This document shows positions 36,831 to 47,986 of a stretch of DNA of 64,000 bases, piece by piece; the first letter of the stretch is position 1; each line of letters starts with the position of its first letter. A program made the position numbers and the translations under genes. The notes under the pieces were generated by a model that saw only the letters and a program-made list of their open reading frames with translations, had not been told where the DNA came from and ran no database searches. Source of the stretch: Epiperipatus broadwayi (Eukaryota > Onychophora > Udeonychophora > Euonychophora > Peripatidae); the NCBI GenBank assembly GCA_028023455.1, contig JAQFVV010012510.1, positions 1,713,420-1,777,419 on the forward strand, written 5' to 3'.

Positions 36831-39705
36831 TAATTTTATAATTCTTTAGCAAAGATATTATAATTCATATCTTCAACTTAATAAACCTAGAGAAGATGTG
36901 TTAGCTTATTTTGACAACTTTTTGAAATCCTATTATATTAAGAATAATAACTGGCTGCTCTTCACTCATTACTATGATATTTTTGATTTACTTTTATATT
37001 GATTAAATATTGATTATGATTTTCACAATTAGAATTATAAATTGACTTTAAAAGATTCACCTTATCAAAGTAATAGACTAGCCATAGAGATACAGAAGAT
37101 GGTATATTTTTAATGTATTTTTAATTTGACACTGCTAAATATACCTTTCCTCCCTAGTGAAATCTGACTCCAGATGCAGCTTAAGTATCTATTAAACTAG
37201 AGTAAGACGGACATTATTATGCTTATGTAATGTAATATAGTCACTTATAATCTGGCCTGACACCATACAAAATAATAATAAGGTGATGGCCTACATTCCA
37301 CTTTGGCACTTTCAGTGGTGGAGATCACTGGATGAGTCATGAAGTCCATCTAGAAGTACAGTGTGCTTTTATTTTGCTTGCCACAATAATTTTTATGTAA
37401 TAGCTAATATATACATATTATGTAAATCTAGAAAAATCTGGAACTTTTTTATGTGTTAATCAGACTGATTAGTTTAAATATAGATAATACATAATCAATC
37501 AATAATGTTTTGGTCAAAATCATTCTTTACTGTATATAAAAACAATTCAACTGTCAGTAAAAAAATTGAAAGTCAACACATATAAAAAATAATGAGTTTA
37601 AATTGTTCATTCTTCTTTTTTTATGTTAATCAATCTGTGATTAGTTTAAATATAGATAATACATTATCAATATATTTTTATCTTCAAATGCTTTTAACAT
37701 TCTCAAGTTTTATTTGTAAATTAGATTTTAGCATTGTTTGAACTTCTTATAATCAACCAATAACACATTGGTCAAACTCATTCTTTGTATGTAAAAACAA
37801 TTCAACTGTTGGCAAAAAACATTTGAAAGCAAATTTTTTAAACTGAATTTTAATTAAAGATTTTGAAAGTTTTAGTGAATTTTTTTATGGAAGCACTTAT
37901 TCCATTCAACACATGGAGGCGTTATCCCTGCTGTATATATATATATATATATATAAATTCTAGAATTTAATTATCAATAAAATTATAAATTTTGGGATAA
38001 TTCATTTAAAGAAGCAGGTTTATATGTGTGTACTTTCCCCCTCAATCTTATAAATAAATTGATTCTTTTTAGATAGATATCCCAGCATATTTTACTCATA
38101 AAAATATCTGATTTTTTTTAAATTGTAATATGAAATGCAATAAATATATATTAAACGGTCACTTAACCATTATAAGTTTTACATTTGTCACAATCATTAG
38201 GTAGATGATAACAAATTCAGGAAATAGCATTTTATTTCATTTTATTCCCATTTTGCAGTTAATAAAAAAGTATTGATTTTTTTAAATTAAAACATTCATA
38301 ATCATAAAAAGAAGAAAAATGTTAGTGTTTTTTTATTATCATTAATAAATATTATTTGTTTAAGATACATAAATTAAACATGCACATATACTTTTTCAAT
38401 ATACGTATATAATTTACCATTTATCAATGACGAATTTGATTAATAAAAATTATTTAATAACAACAAATCTTTGAAAGTTTATCAGTTTTATAAAAATACT
38501 TATGATATGTGGAAGATGAAATTAAGTTTGACAGCATTTATTGTAATCAGAAGAGAACAGTAAACTTTAGAAGGGGATGAGGGGTAGGTTAGTGTGTGGT
38601 AAATGTAAAACTTATTACTATTTTTAAATAAAAATACTAATAATTTTTAATAGTTAGAAGAAATTCGTATGGTTGATATATTTTAGAATAAATTTGCTTA
38701 TTAAAGCCGTGTTTGTTGTTAATATTTAAACTAACTTTCTTTTATCTTTGTAGTTATTAAATTTAATATCTGTAAGAGATTGTGAAATTTTGTAATTAAT
38801 TATTAGTTCTTATCTTGGGTTACAAATGTATCTGCATATGATGGCATATATAACTATGTTTATATATTGCATATATATGTACAATTATATTTTAGACAGA
38901 TTATAAAATATGCAAATCAATTTCAAAACTAAATAGTCTCTAACCAGGAGCCTGATTATTATCAATTAATAGCTTCGTATTTAAACACACTAAAAATCTA
39001 TTTAAAATATTGCATATATATGAAAATAACTTGTTTGAATCTTGTACATGTATTGATTTTTTGCATACAGAAATTATTCCATCCAACACACAAAGAATTA
39101 TTAAAAAATCTTTAGTCTAATGATGATTAATAAAAATTATTAATTCTGTTTAATAATGTTTTTAAACTCTTGAAAAAGGTCTTCATTTACGGAGAGAGAA
39201 ATCTTTCGATTGCCAACACTTCGATGAAGTTGCATTCATCTGTCAAGCCTAAAGCTGTAATAAAGAACTGTTATATCTTAAGCAATCTAATTCATGGGAG
39301 AAATTTTCCATTTCAGTAGATGAAGACTTTTTTGGAGTTTTAGAAACTTTAAATAGGATCCTTGCTTGATGGAATAATTTCTATATTCAGAAAACCAATA
39401 CACAGAACAACCCAAAAGTTTTTATTTTCATGATATAACTGTGAAAATCGTAGTTATAATATATATATATAATAATAATAATAATAATAATTAATATCTC
39501 ATAAAACATTTAAAGCTGCTGTAACGTTAAACATCGGTGATTTTGAACATTTTAATGAACCTCTTATGAACTCTTAAACAAAAACTATTCTTTTTTTAAA
39601 AAATAAATCAAGTTATTTGCATTTAATAACATTCGTAAAAATAGCTAATAAATAGAAAGGGCTTTAACTAACAAATAAATTTTAGATTTCTGTTATAGTA
39701 TCATT
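36831..39705. other. AT-rich non-coding DNA with an internal duplication
   Basis: 37445-37565 and 37625-37815 are diverged direct copies (gattagtttaaatatagata; aaaacaattcaactgt). A TA run lies at 37937. No gene was identified. Confidence 0.4.
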
Positions 39706-39723
39706 AAAACTATAAATAAAAGT

Positions 39724-39826
39724 AGTCAAGCGTTGGTGGCCTAGTGGGTTAGCATAGCTGCCCTCCAAGCAGCTGGTCCAGGTTCGTTTCCCGGTCAACG
39801 CATTTGACATATGAAAAAAGTAAAAA
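39724..39826 (+). mobile_element. tRNA-derived SINE with 18-bp TSD
   Basis: Head caagcgttggtggcctagtg, box B ggttcgtttccc and an A-rich tail. The flanks aaaactataaataaaagt at 39706-39723 and 39827-39844 are a perfect 18-bp duplication. Very recent. Confidence 0.92.
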
Positions 39827-39844
39827 AAAACTATAAATAAAAGT

Positions 39845-40670
39845 GAAATGTTGAATCAATTCTTTCTATCGTTTATTTATATCATAATGAAATGATTGGA
39901 ATTATATATATCTGTTGTCACTAAATTAAGACTCATATGAAGTGACATTTTTTCCAGCTGCTAACAGAGATGTGTTTTGTTATCCTGACCATGGATCCCT
40001 ATATATCATTAAAATAACTCTAGGTAAAGTAATAAAACTTACAAAGGATACCCCTAACCTAAATGCTAAAATAAATGACTCTGCCTTATATGGCCAATTT
40101 AATCTCATAGCCAAATAAATACTCAAACAATTCATTTTATCAGATACACTTACAAGTTCATTAAAAACAATAATTAAAAACTATTTAAACACCAGTGGGC
40201 GTGACAAATATAATTAAAACAAAAAGAGAAAATGTCCCATGGGAGACAGTTTCTGATGATATAATGTTGATTTTACTTTAAAGAATCAGATAATGCACAT
40301 TTTATCTTCAGTGCCCATCTGCACACTCATTTATTAATTACTATTTTTAATAGAGTCTAATACATTTAATAGTATGAGTGTTTAAATGCATATGATAGTG
40401 GTCTGATAGTGGTCTGATATTATTAAACTTTATAGGCAAAAACTTAATTCTAAAATATGTAAAATAATAATCTTGTCCCTACTAGCAAGGCATCAGTGAA
40501 CAAAATTGCATAAATGATGATAATCTTAAACTTTGTCTAATTAAAAATCTACCCTTGAAATACCCGATGTAATTTATTTTAGATGTAAATATCATTTAAA
40601 TATTTGAATCATAAAATTTCAGAAGGCACTTTTATAACACATACACACAATAAATCATGAGTCAAGACAT
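39845..40670. other. AT-rich non-coding DNA
   Basis: No supported gene or repeat. A 12-bp phrase, gatagtggtctg, is doubled at 40394-40417. Confidence 0.4.
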
Positions 40671-41128
40671 ATATTAATTTTCAAATATAAATATTTTGAA
40701 TTGATTTAAAAATATATTGAATATGCAATTTACAATAAAATTTAACATTTAATACACTGTACAGGCTTATACACACTTGCGCATATATAATGCAATATAT
40801 TGAGGATTCGAACTCAGACTTTTATATGACCTCAACTCTCCATGCCATCTCATATTGCTGCCCTACCTGATCACACACATGTTGAAAAGACAATCACCAA
40901 TATTAATTTTCAAATATAAATATTTTGAATTGATTTAAAAATATATTGAATATGCAATTTACAATAAAATTTAACATTTAATACACTGTACAGGCTTATA
41001 CACACTTGCGCATATATAATGCAATATATTGAGGATTCGAACTCAGACTTTTATATGACCTCAACTCTCCATGCCATCTCATATTGCTGCCCTACCTGAT
41101 CACACACATGTTGAAAAGACAATCACCA
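40671..41128. repeat. 229-bp exact tandem duplication within family A
   Basis: 40671-40899 and 40900-41128 are identical by eye, so the duplication is recent or an assembly artefact. Its right part is family A sequence (gaggattcgaactcagactt ... gaaaagacaatcaccaat). The breakpoint lies in atat, within about 3 bp of the predicted hammerhead cleavage site at 41129/41130. Confidence 0.9.
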
Positions 41129-41168
41129 ATATATGTATTTCATACTAAACTGGCAATCATCAGTTGGT
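41125..41168 (-). ncRNA. Hammerhead ribozyme, family A, core intact
   Basis: On the minus strand stem I ACCAA/TTGGT pairs fully and CTGATGA and GAAA are intact. Stem II (TTGCCA-GTT-TAGTAT) has one mismatch. Stem III is ATACATAT and the cleavage base is A. All core residues are present. Confidence 0.78.
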
Positions 41169-41426
41169 CCAGATTATTATCTCCACACATATATACAATC
41201 AGTGCTCAGCTTTATATTAAGATAGCCAATCTTTGTACTTTAATGGACAGGCTTCAAACTACTCCAACCCACAACTCTGCAGCCATCCATTTCATTGAAA
41301 ATCTGATGATGGAACTTTCAAAGCCCACATTAGTACCAAGGAGCGTGTCCATTAAAGTATGAAGATTGGCTATCTTAATATAAAGCTGAGCACTGATTGT
41401 ATATGTGCGTGGAGATAGTAATCCGG

Positions 41427-41470
41427 ACCAACTGATGATTGCTAGTTTAGCGTGAAATACGTATATTGGT
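41427..41470 (+). ncRNA. Hammerhead ribozyme, family A, best complete copy
   Basis: Stem I ACCAA (41427-41431) pairs with TTGGT (41466-41470). CTGATGA lies at 41432-41438, the stem II hairpin is TGCTA-GTT-TAGCG, and GAAA lies at 41454-41457. Stem III is the perfect 8-nt palindrome ATACGTAT and the cleavage base is A at 41465. This matches the type I hammerhead order. A palindromic stem III with no loop can only form well between two copies, as known for dimeric hammerheads of animal retroelements. Confidence 0.85.
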
Positions 41471-42909
41471 GATTATTTGTCTTTTCAACATGTGTGTGAT
41501 TAGGTGGGTCAGCAATATGAGATATCATGGAGAGTTGAGGGTCGTGTGAAAGTCTGAGTTCGAATCCCCAATATAACAACATTGTTTAAATTTTAACTAA
41601 GAAAAAATGAGTGTCAATAATAATTATATTCTAGTAAAAATTATTTTATTCTTCTATGTCTATGATATAAATAAATAAAATACAAAAATGAACTTAGCAC
41701 ATACACACACATTTAAATGATTAATCTAAAAATATATTGATAAAATTAATATTAGAATCTCATATTATTTTCAAACATTGCAAGATGAAAGATTTCCAAG
41801 TTTAATTCAGTTGCTCTGATTTCTAGTCTTTCTTCTCTACAACATACTCATCTTATTTCACCCATCATCTTATACATGGTCTCTTTCTAGATCTTTTACA
41901 ATTTCTTATGATACAGTTTAAGACTTTAACGATCTATTTAATAAAATACATCTGACCTAGCTCCATTTCATTTTTTTATTTTTTTCAATGATATCAGTGG
42001 CCTTTGTCTCCTCTCACCCATGCATTTTATTTTCAATTCCTTTTTGTTACTACTAACACGTATCTCTCCATATTTCAGTAAGTTGTTTAAAGTCTTTGAA
42101 TTGCTCTTCTATTATGTGCCTAAGTCTCAGATCCATAAGTAAAAATTGGTAAAACACATTTATTAACAACTTTTCTTTTCAAATATGTAGACACATTTCA
42201 TTTCAATATTAAGTTATTTCAACCAAGTATTTCATCTTTAATTTTATTAATTTCAACCATTTTGTTTCCATCTATATTATTAATGTTACCAAGATATTTG
42301 TAGTTGTTAGCTTCTGCTAATTCATGATATCAATATTTATTTTTTCCTGAGAAATCCCACTGAACATTGCTTTAGTTTTTTTAATATTTATCTTTAGTCC
42401 TACTTTCTTATTTTGATCTGATAACTCTTGCAACATTTCCTGAAAATGTGAAGCATAATATTTCAAAAGAATTTTAGCATCTTTAAAATTTAAATGAATT
42501 AAATTACCTTCACCTACTTATATTTCATTAGCTTCCCATTTTATTCCACAAAATATTGTCTATAAAACTGCTGCAAAAACGTTTTGGAGAAATGGAATTA
42601 TCCTGTTGTACACTCTTCTTTTTAGTATCACTATGAAATTTAAATTTAAATAAATACTCTTCAGAAGGTAACAATATTCCAGATGTATATCTTGATGATC
42701 TAATGTTTTAATCATTGTGGAAATGTTTATAGAATAAATGCCTTTTTATCTACAAATCTGAAATATAATGGCAACTCATATTTATTGTTTTTTTTTAATA
42801 TTTTCTCTCAATACTTAGATGTAATCTATTGTGCTAAAATAATTTTAATTAATATCCAAAGTTTTCTGATGACAAATTGAAATTCTTTTGTAACGTATTG
42901 ATAAAAGAC

Positions 42910-42996
42910 AAGTGGTCGAGTTGTCAGCACAGCTGCCTTACAAGCAGTTGTCCTGGGTTTGCTTCCCGGCCGATGCTTTGACATATGAAAAAAAAA
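42910..42996 (+). mobile_element. tRNA-derived SINE inside the LINE
   Basis: Head caagtggtcgag, box B gggtttgcttccc and an A-rich tail. It splits the LINE at the motif that reads uninterrupted at 33690, so the SINE is younger than that LINE. The adjoining open frame at 42924-43106 is half SINE, half LINE. Confidence 0.85.
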
Positions 42997-43537
42997 CTAT
43001 AATTTTTTATATCATCTTTCTTCAATATCAATATTACTACTGCAATCTTCAAATCATCTATTACATCTTTATCATGTAGACATTTGATATATAACTTGGC
43101 CAACAATTTTTCTATTTTTTCACCTGCTTCATTTAAGATATTAATTATAATTCCACCATTTTCTGAATTTTTTTCTCTTCTTCATATATTTAATTGCATT
43201 TCTGACTTTTTCATTTAAAATGTTGAAATTTAGAAAATGTAATAACTGTAGGAGATCATATTGATTTTTTGTTCTTTAGTGATATATAAATCTTTATGAA
43301 CTCTCTTACACATTTTATTACATCATTTCTCTTTTTAATAATGGTTTCATATTTATTTTTCTTAGTGCAGAAATAACATTCTTTCCAATACCAATATGTT
43401 ATGGTACCCTTTTGACATTTTTATTCTCTTTTATAGCTTTTCATACCAATTCCCAATCATATTTTCTTATATCATTATTAACACTTTTTCATAACATTTA
43501 AAAAATTCTAGACATTCAATTCTTTTTAATGGATCTG

Positions 43538-43762
43538 TCATATCTCATCTTGCTTTCAAATAATGGACTAGTCCTGATTCCATCCTTAATGAAAACATTT
43601 GGATTCAGTGAGCATTATCACCTATTGGTCTGTTCTTGCCATTGGCTATGCATTATATACCCGTACACACATAGGTTCATGGCAATGAATGCTCAACCTG
43701 ATCTAGATAAGATGGAATATTGGCTAGTCCATTATTTGAAGGCAAGGTGAGATATGACAGAA
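43538..43762. repeat. Small inverted-repeat element inside the LINE
   Basis: Terminal inverted repeats of about 35 bp (ctgtcatatctcatcttgct ... and its complement at 43730-43762) enclose about 150 bp. It interrupts the decayed LINE. No target duplication was recognised, and it carries no hammerhead core. It may be a MITE. The open frame covering it is incidental. Confidence 0.6.
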
Positions 43763-44710
43763 ACATTAAAAAAAATTTCATATTTTTTTTTCCTTTATAC
43801 ACTGTCTTGTCTTAGTATAAATTTAATTGAAAATTTTTGCTTTTTTACCCTTTTTAATAGTTTATCATTTTATCTTCTTATTGATTTTATCAAGTCTGAA
43901 CCAGTTTCAAAATGTATTATTTTAGAATGATTTACAAGTTCTAATTTAAGTTTATAGACTGTTTCTGATGGTTAGGAGTATCAACTGTGAATACTGTTTC
44001 TCTTAATATTTTTTATCTCTGATTTTACATTAATGTGTGTCTTACATCCCACTAATCAATGGTTACTTACTTCATATGTAGAATCTATTAAAAACATCAA
44101 TTCTGAAATACTTGTTTTTCTATTAGTCAAAATATAATTCAATTCTTCTGTACCTTTATTTACATGTTTTCATGTTCATTTCCATTTAGTAATTTTTTCA
44201 ACAAAATAATTTATAATATATAGTTTTTGTATAAACTCCACAGGTCTGAGTCCTCTCTCATTTTCATTACTGTATCTATTACTGCAACCAAATTTTCCCA
44301 CAGCGTTTCCATCTTTCAATTGTTATATATCATTTTTAAATTCAATTCTAGAAACAAAGTCTCCCAAGACAATTTTGAAATATTGTTTGGTCTGATTAAA
44401 AGAATTTTAAGCATTCACATAAAAAATCCTCTAATTTTTATGACAATTAGAATTTGGTGAGACATAAAGTTAAATTATATGCATTTGGTATCTTCCATTA
44501 ATTTGAATATCTAATCATGCTTTTCCATCTAATTGTACCACTAATCTCAGCAAAGTTGTTCTTCCACTATTTATTTATAATGAATCCTACTCCACTTTTG
44601 CTTCCAATACTTGTGCCTTTGTAATAAGTATAAGTTCACTTTTTAAATCAATCGTCTCTTCATCTTTTCTTCTAACTTCAAAATCCAACAATAACCCATT
44701 TAACATTAGA

Positions 44711-45842
44711 CAATTATTCTTCCAATTAATTTAAGTTTCCCTCACTTGAAAGTGATCTGGAATTGTACGTACCTAAGTAAAGGCTCATCATAGACTGTAT
44801 TTATGACTAGGGAATTTTTTGCATTTTTGCCCACCAACTAGTCTTGTTTGGTAATTTTATATTCTCATAGGAATAAATGCCATAATTTGGTTTTGTCTGC
44901 CATCATTATAAATGTCTATAAAAATAAAGAAAAGTTCATTCACACATACATTCTTTCTGTTTTTAAGAAAAGTCAACTCTTATTTCAGTTAAGAACTATA
45001 AGAAAACTAAGAGAAAAACTGGATTTTCTAAATCTTAAATTCAGAGCCAAAAAGTTAATATCAAGTTTGCTAACAGATATTTGTGAGCAGTTCATCTACA
45101 TTTCCTTACTGTATGAGTAATCATATAGTAATAACAGCATAAATAATAAGACCTTATAAAATGGGACTTCCAGTCCTTTAAGGCCTTAAAGAGAAATCAA
45201 AAGGTCTTATTCCAGTTTTTGCATTTAGTCTTTTTTATATGAACTATATAAATAATAAAAATATTAATATTTGCATAGAATCATTGCATTATTATTGTCT
45301 ATAACACTCAAATATAAATTAAATTACAGAATGAATATAATATTAAACTTTTCCTCTTATTTATTTTTTGTTGCTTTTTTAATTAACATTTTTTTAAAAG
45401 TTTTTATTAGATTATTATTTATTACTAGAAAAATTCATTTAAAGAAAATTATTTTCACAGCTTCAATTCCTATGATTTTTACACCATAGTATTTTCTTTC
45501 AAATATTCTACTGTAATTTTCATTATGTTTTTATTACTTTTATTTATATCTGTGCATTCTAATGTATGCTTTTTAAAAATATACTACTTTTACTTTAATG
45601 AAGACTGATATATAGTTGGTTTGAAAGTCTTATCTGAAATTTGTCAGACTAACATTTTATTTTTAAATGAATTCTGCGGTATTAATAATTTTTATTAGTC
45701 ATTTATTAGATTAGAGATTATCCACTTAATATTTGTAGTGTAATTTTAACTACATTACTATTGTGCAAGGTAAGAACTGGTGTCTATCTACTTTTAACAC
45801 ATTGTGGAAGATTATAATTATAAACATGTCCAAAGATGTGAT
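44711..45842. other. AT-rich non-coding DNA
   Basis: No supported gene. A pair of inverted phrases, aataagaccttataaa and aaaggtcttatt, lies at 45148-45220. Confidence 0.35.
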
Positions 45843-45886
45843 TCCCAAAATGCACATTTCATGCTGAACCAGCACCCATCAGTTAA
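45843..45886 (-). ncRNA. Hammerhead ribozyme relic, family A
   Basis: The minus strand has CTGATGG (A9 to G), stem II GTGCTG-GTT-CAGCAT, GAAA, ATGTGCAT and TTGGGA. Stem II is perfect, but the core and stem I are altered. It has no obvious arms around it. Confidence 0.6.
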
Positions 45887-45894
45887 TTACACTG

Positions 45895-46790
45895 GAAAAA
45901 TATTATTCATTAAATCCTGTAGTAAATTTAAATATTTCTTCTTACCCTAAAAGAATTAGAGATAAATATATTACTTAATTAGTGTTACTTGATTATTGTT
46001 TATATAACTTTCCTTTTACATAAGTTTGCTTTTAAGAAGGATATTAATTCCACATATAACAAAAATAATTATAGACTGCTTTTTCATAAAAGTAGAATTT
46101 CTTTCTAGGTTCTTTTATAAATTAGGACAGAGTATAAGTTGTCAGATTTGAAAAAAAAATCTTTTTAAAGAAGCTATTTTAAAGTTTACGTTATGTTTTT
46201 GATATTTTTCTTCTTCATCAAAAAGCAAAATTGTTTTTTTTTTTAAAGATTAACCAGTCATAACTCTTGATTCTTTAGCTAATTATATATGCAAGATGTA
46301 AAGAATGATTTTTTATTTATTTTAAGAGAGGAAAGCTGTTTGTTAAAAAAAAACCCACTGTTTTAAATAACTGATTTTTTTTACCAAACATTATATTAAA
46401 ATATTTAATCAATATATATTATTTTATTTATAGTATTAAGAAATAACTGGAGATTTATAATGCAATTAACTGAACCTGTATTTGCATACACAAATGACTC
46501 TTAGGTAGCTAAAGATTAAAAAACATAACCTATAGATAAATATATTAAAGAAAATACTTATTTAGTTTTGGTTAATTAAGTATTATTTCCTTAAATTAGT
46601 ATCAGCATGTCCTGTAAATGTGATATTTATATGTACATAACTCTGATTGGACATATTCTTTTTTTTTCCTTTAACAAAAAATGAACACTATTAAAATAAA
46701 TGTGCCCTGTTATAATATATATATATAATATTGCACATATAAAAAATCAATACAAACTTCAAATAATTTATGTAACAACTATGGCTAATA
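45895..46790. other. AT-rich non-coding DNA
   Basis: No supported gene or repeat family member was seen. Confidence 0.35.
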
Positions 46791-46821
46791 CACTTAGTTA
46801 TTACAACTACTGAATATATAT

Positions 46822-46876
<55 letters not shown>

Positions 46877-46932
46877 CAAATAAAATGCCCATTAATTAAA
46901 AACTACTGTAATAACAATATATATATATATTA
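46790..46932. repeat. TA dinucleotide microsatellites
   Basis: Long at runs at 46813-46873, with satellites at 46717 and 46918. They produce a spurious Ile/Tyr frame on the minus strand. Confidence 0.9.
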
Positions 46933-47511
46933 TCAAAATATAAAAGATAGGTAATCATGCCATCCATAACAGTCAGAAACAATATCATTACACTAATTAT
47001 GCATGTTTTGGGTTAGAAATGGAAACCTTACTATTTATTATATATTTTTCTCTGTTATATTAGACTTTTTATATATGGCTTTAACGGGACTACAACAGAT
47101 TTTTATGCAAAGATTTTCGATAATGACCATTAAAAATTTGTGTGCATTATTATAATTTACAATTCATTATTTGCTATAACAATCATTAAAAAAAATTGAA
47201 GCATTTTTTAAAATCATCCTTTTAAATAGTGGTTTTATAAAATTTATGACATCATAGGATAGTGGCTTCATTAAAGCTATACTATATGAGAATAAAATGG
47301 CAACATTTATGCTAAAATGTACAAAACAATGTAGAGGTTATACATTGTATAATATGCAATATTGTTTTGATTATAGAATTAAAATATAATTAATGTAAAA
47401 ACAAGGCAAAACTCTCCATACAGTAGTGTCATCCTGTGCCAACCAGAGTAATCAATGAATTCCAGAAGGCTTGGACATAAAATCCTTATCTAGTGCCTAC
47501 TCATCCAATAT

Positions 47512-47551
47512 CCCCAGACTAGTTTCTGGCTTGTGGCCTTCGTCAGTGAGG
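47512..47551 (-). ncRNA. Hammerhead ribozyme, family B, likely competent
   Basis: On the minus strand: CCTCA, CTGACGA, stem II GGC-CACAA-GCC, GAAA, ACTAGT, cleavage base C, TGGGG. Position 7 of the core tolerates any base, so CTGACGA is acceptable. The cleavage triplet is the preferred GTC. An A-A pair closes stem II, a weak point. Confidence 0.78.
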
Positions 47552-47778
47552 AGCTTTGGATCTGAGAGCACTGCACCTAGATCTTAGGATTTAATACAAC
47601 CCTCCAGCAGCCACATTTTATCTGTATTTGACTACAAAACTATGAAAATAAAATTGAAAACACAAAATATTACTGTATTTTCAATTTCATTCTCATAGTT
47701 TTGTAGTTAAGTAGAGATAAAAAGTGGCTTCTGGAGGGTTACATTAGATCCTAAGATCTAGGTGCAGTGCTCTCAGAT

Positions 47779-47818
47779 CCTCACTGACAAAGGCCACAAG
47801 CCAGAAACTAGTCTGGGG
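47779..47818 (+). ncRNA. Hammerhead ribozyme, family B, G8 mutated
   Basis: CTGACAA replaces CTGACGA of the opposite arm; everything else (CCTCA, GAAA, ACTAGT, C, TGGGG) is intact. Loss of G8, the general-acid nucleotide, should kill cleavage. Confidence 0.72.
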
Positions 47819-47986
47819 ATATTGGATGAGTAGGCACTAGATAGGAATTTTATGCAAAAGCCTTCTGGCATCCATTGATTACTCTGGTTGGCACAGGGTG
47901 GCACTACTGTATGGAGGGTTTTGCCTTGTTTAGTAACAGTTATGTGCTAGTATAAGAGATGGTGATCATGTGATATAATTAATGTA

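Larger units (their letters stand above)
41027..41574. mobile_element. Family A large fold-back element with two hammerheads
   Basis: The left arm (41027-41250) and right arm (41346-41574) are inverted copies of about 225 bp around a spacer of about 95 bp. Each arm contains an outward-repeated hammerhead and ends with a tRNA-like gagttcgaatcccc, a good match to a Pol III box B. The open frame at 41084-41362 is an artefact of this palindrome. Confidence 0.85.
41775..44710 (-). mobile_element. Decayed LINE with endonuclease and RT, interrupted by a SINE and a hairpin
   Basis: The longest LINE copy of the window, on the minus strand. Near 44370 one frame reads KIVLGDFVSRI, the GDFN motif of APE endonucleases, followed near 44270 by NENERGLRPVEF, a stretch usual after it. 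Further down are the NYRPI region near 43000 (split by a SINE), the QGD region near 42590 and the same C-terminal end as at 32.5 kb. Frames are broken everywhere. The autonomous family would encode endonuclease and reverse transcriptase and could mobilise the tRNA-derived SINEs, but this copy cannot. Confidence 0.78.
47398..47972. mobile_element. Family B fold-back hammerhead element, complete, 14-bp TSD
   Basis: The cleanest family B copy. The inverted arms of about 260 bp meet near 47670, and ggcaaaactctccatacagt at the left matches its complement at the right end. Perfect target-site duplication atataattaatgta at 47384-47397 and 47973-47986. Both arms carry hammerheads that share a derived C at core position 7. 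Confidence 0.9.

Noticed and set aside
41084-41362. 92-codon frame
   Set aside because: It lies within the family A palindrome and reads through a hammerhead; no protein similarity was seen.
43529-43750. 73-codon frame in the LINE
   Set aside because: It coincides with a small inverted-repeat insertion, not a LINE domain.
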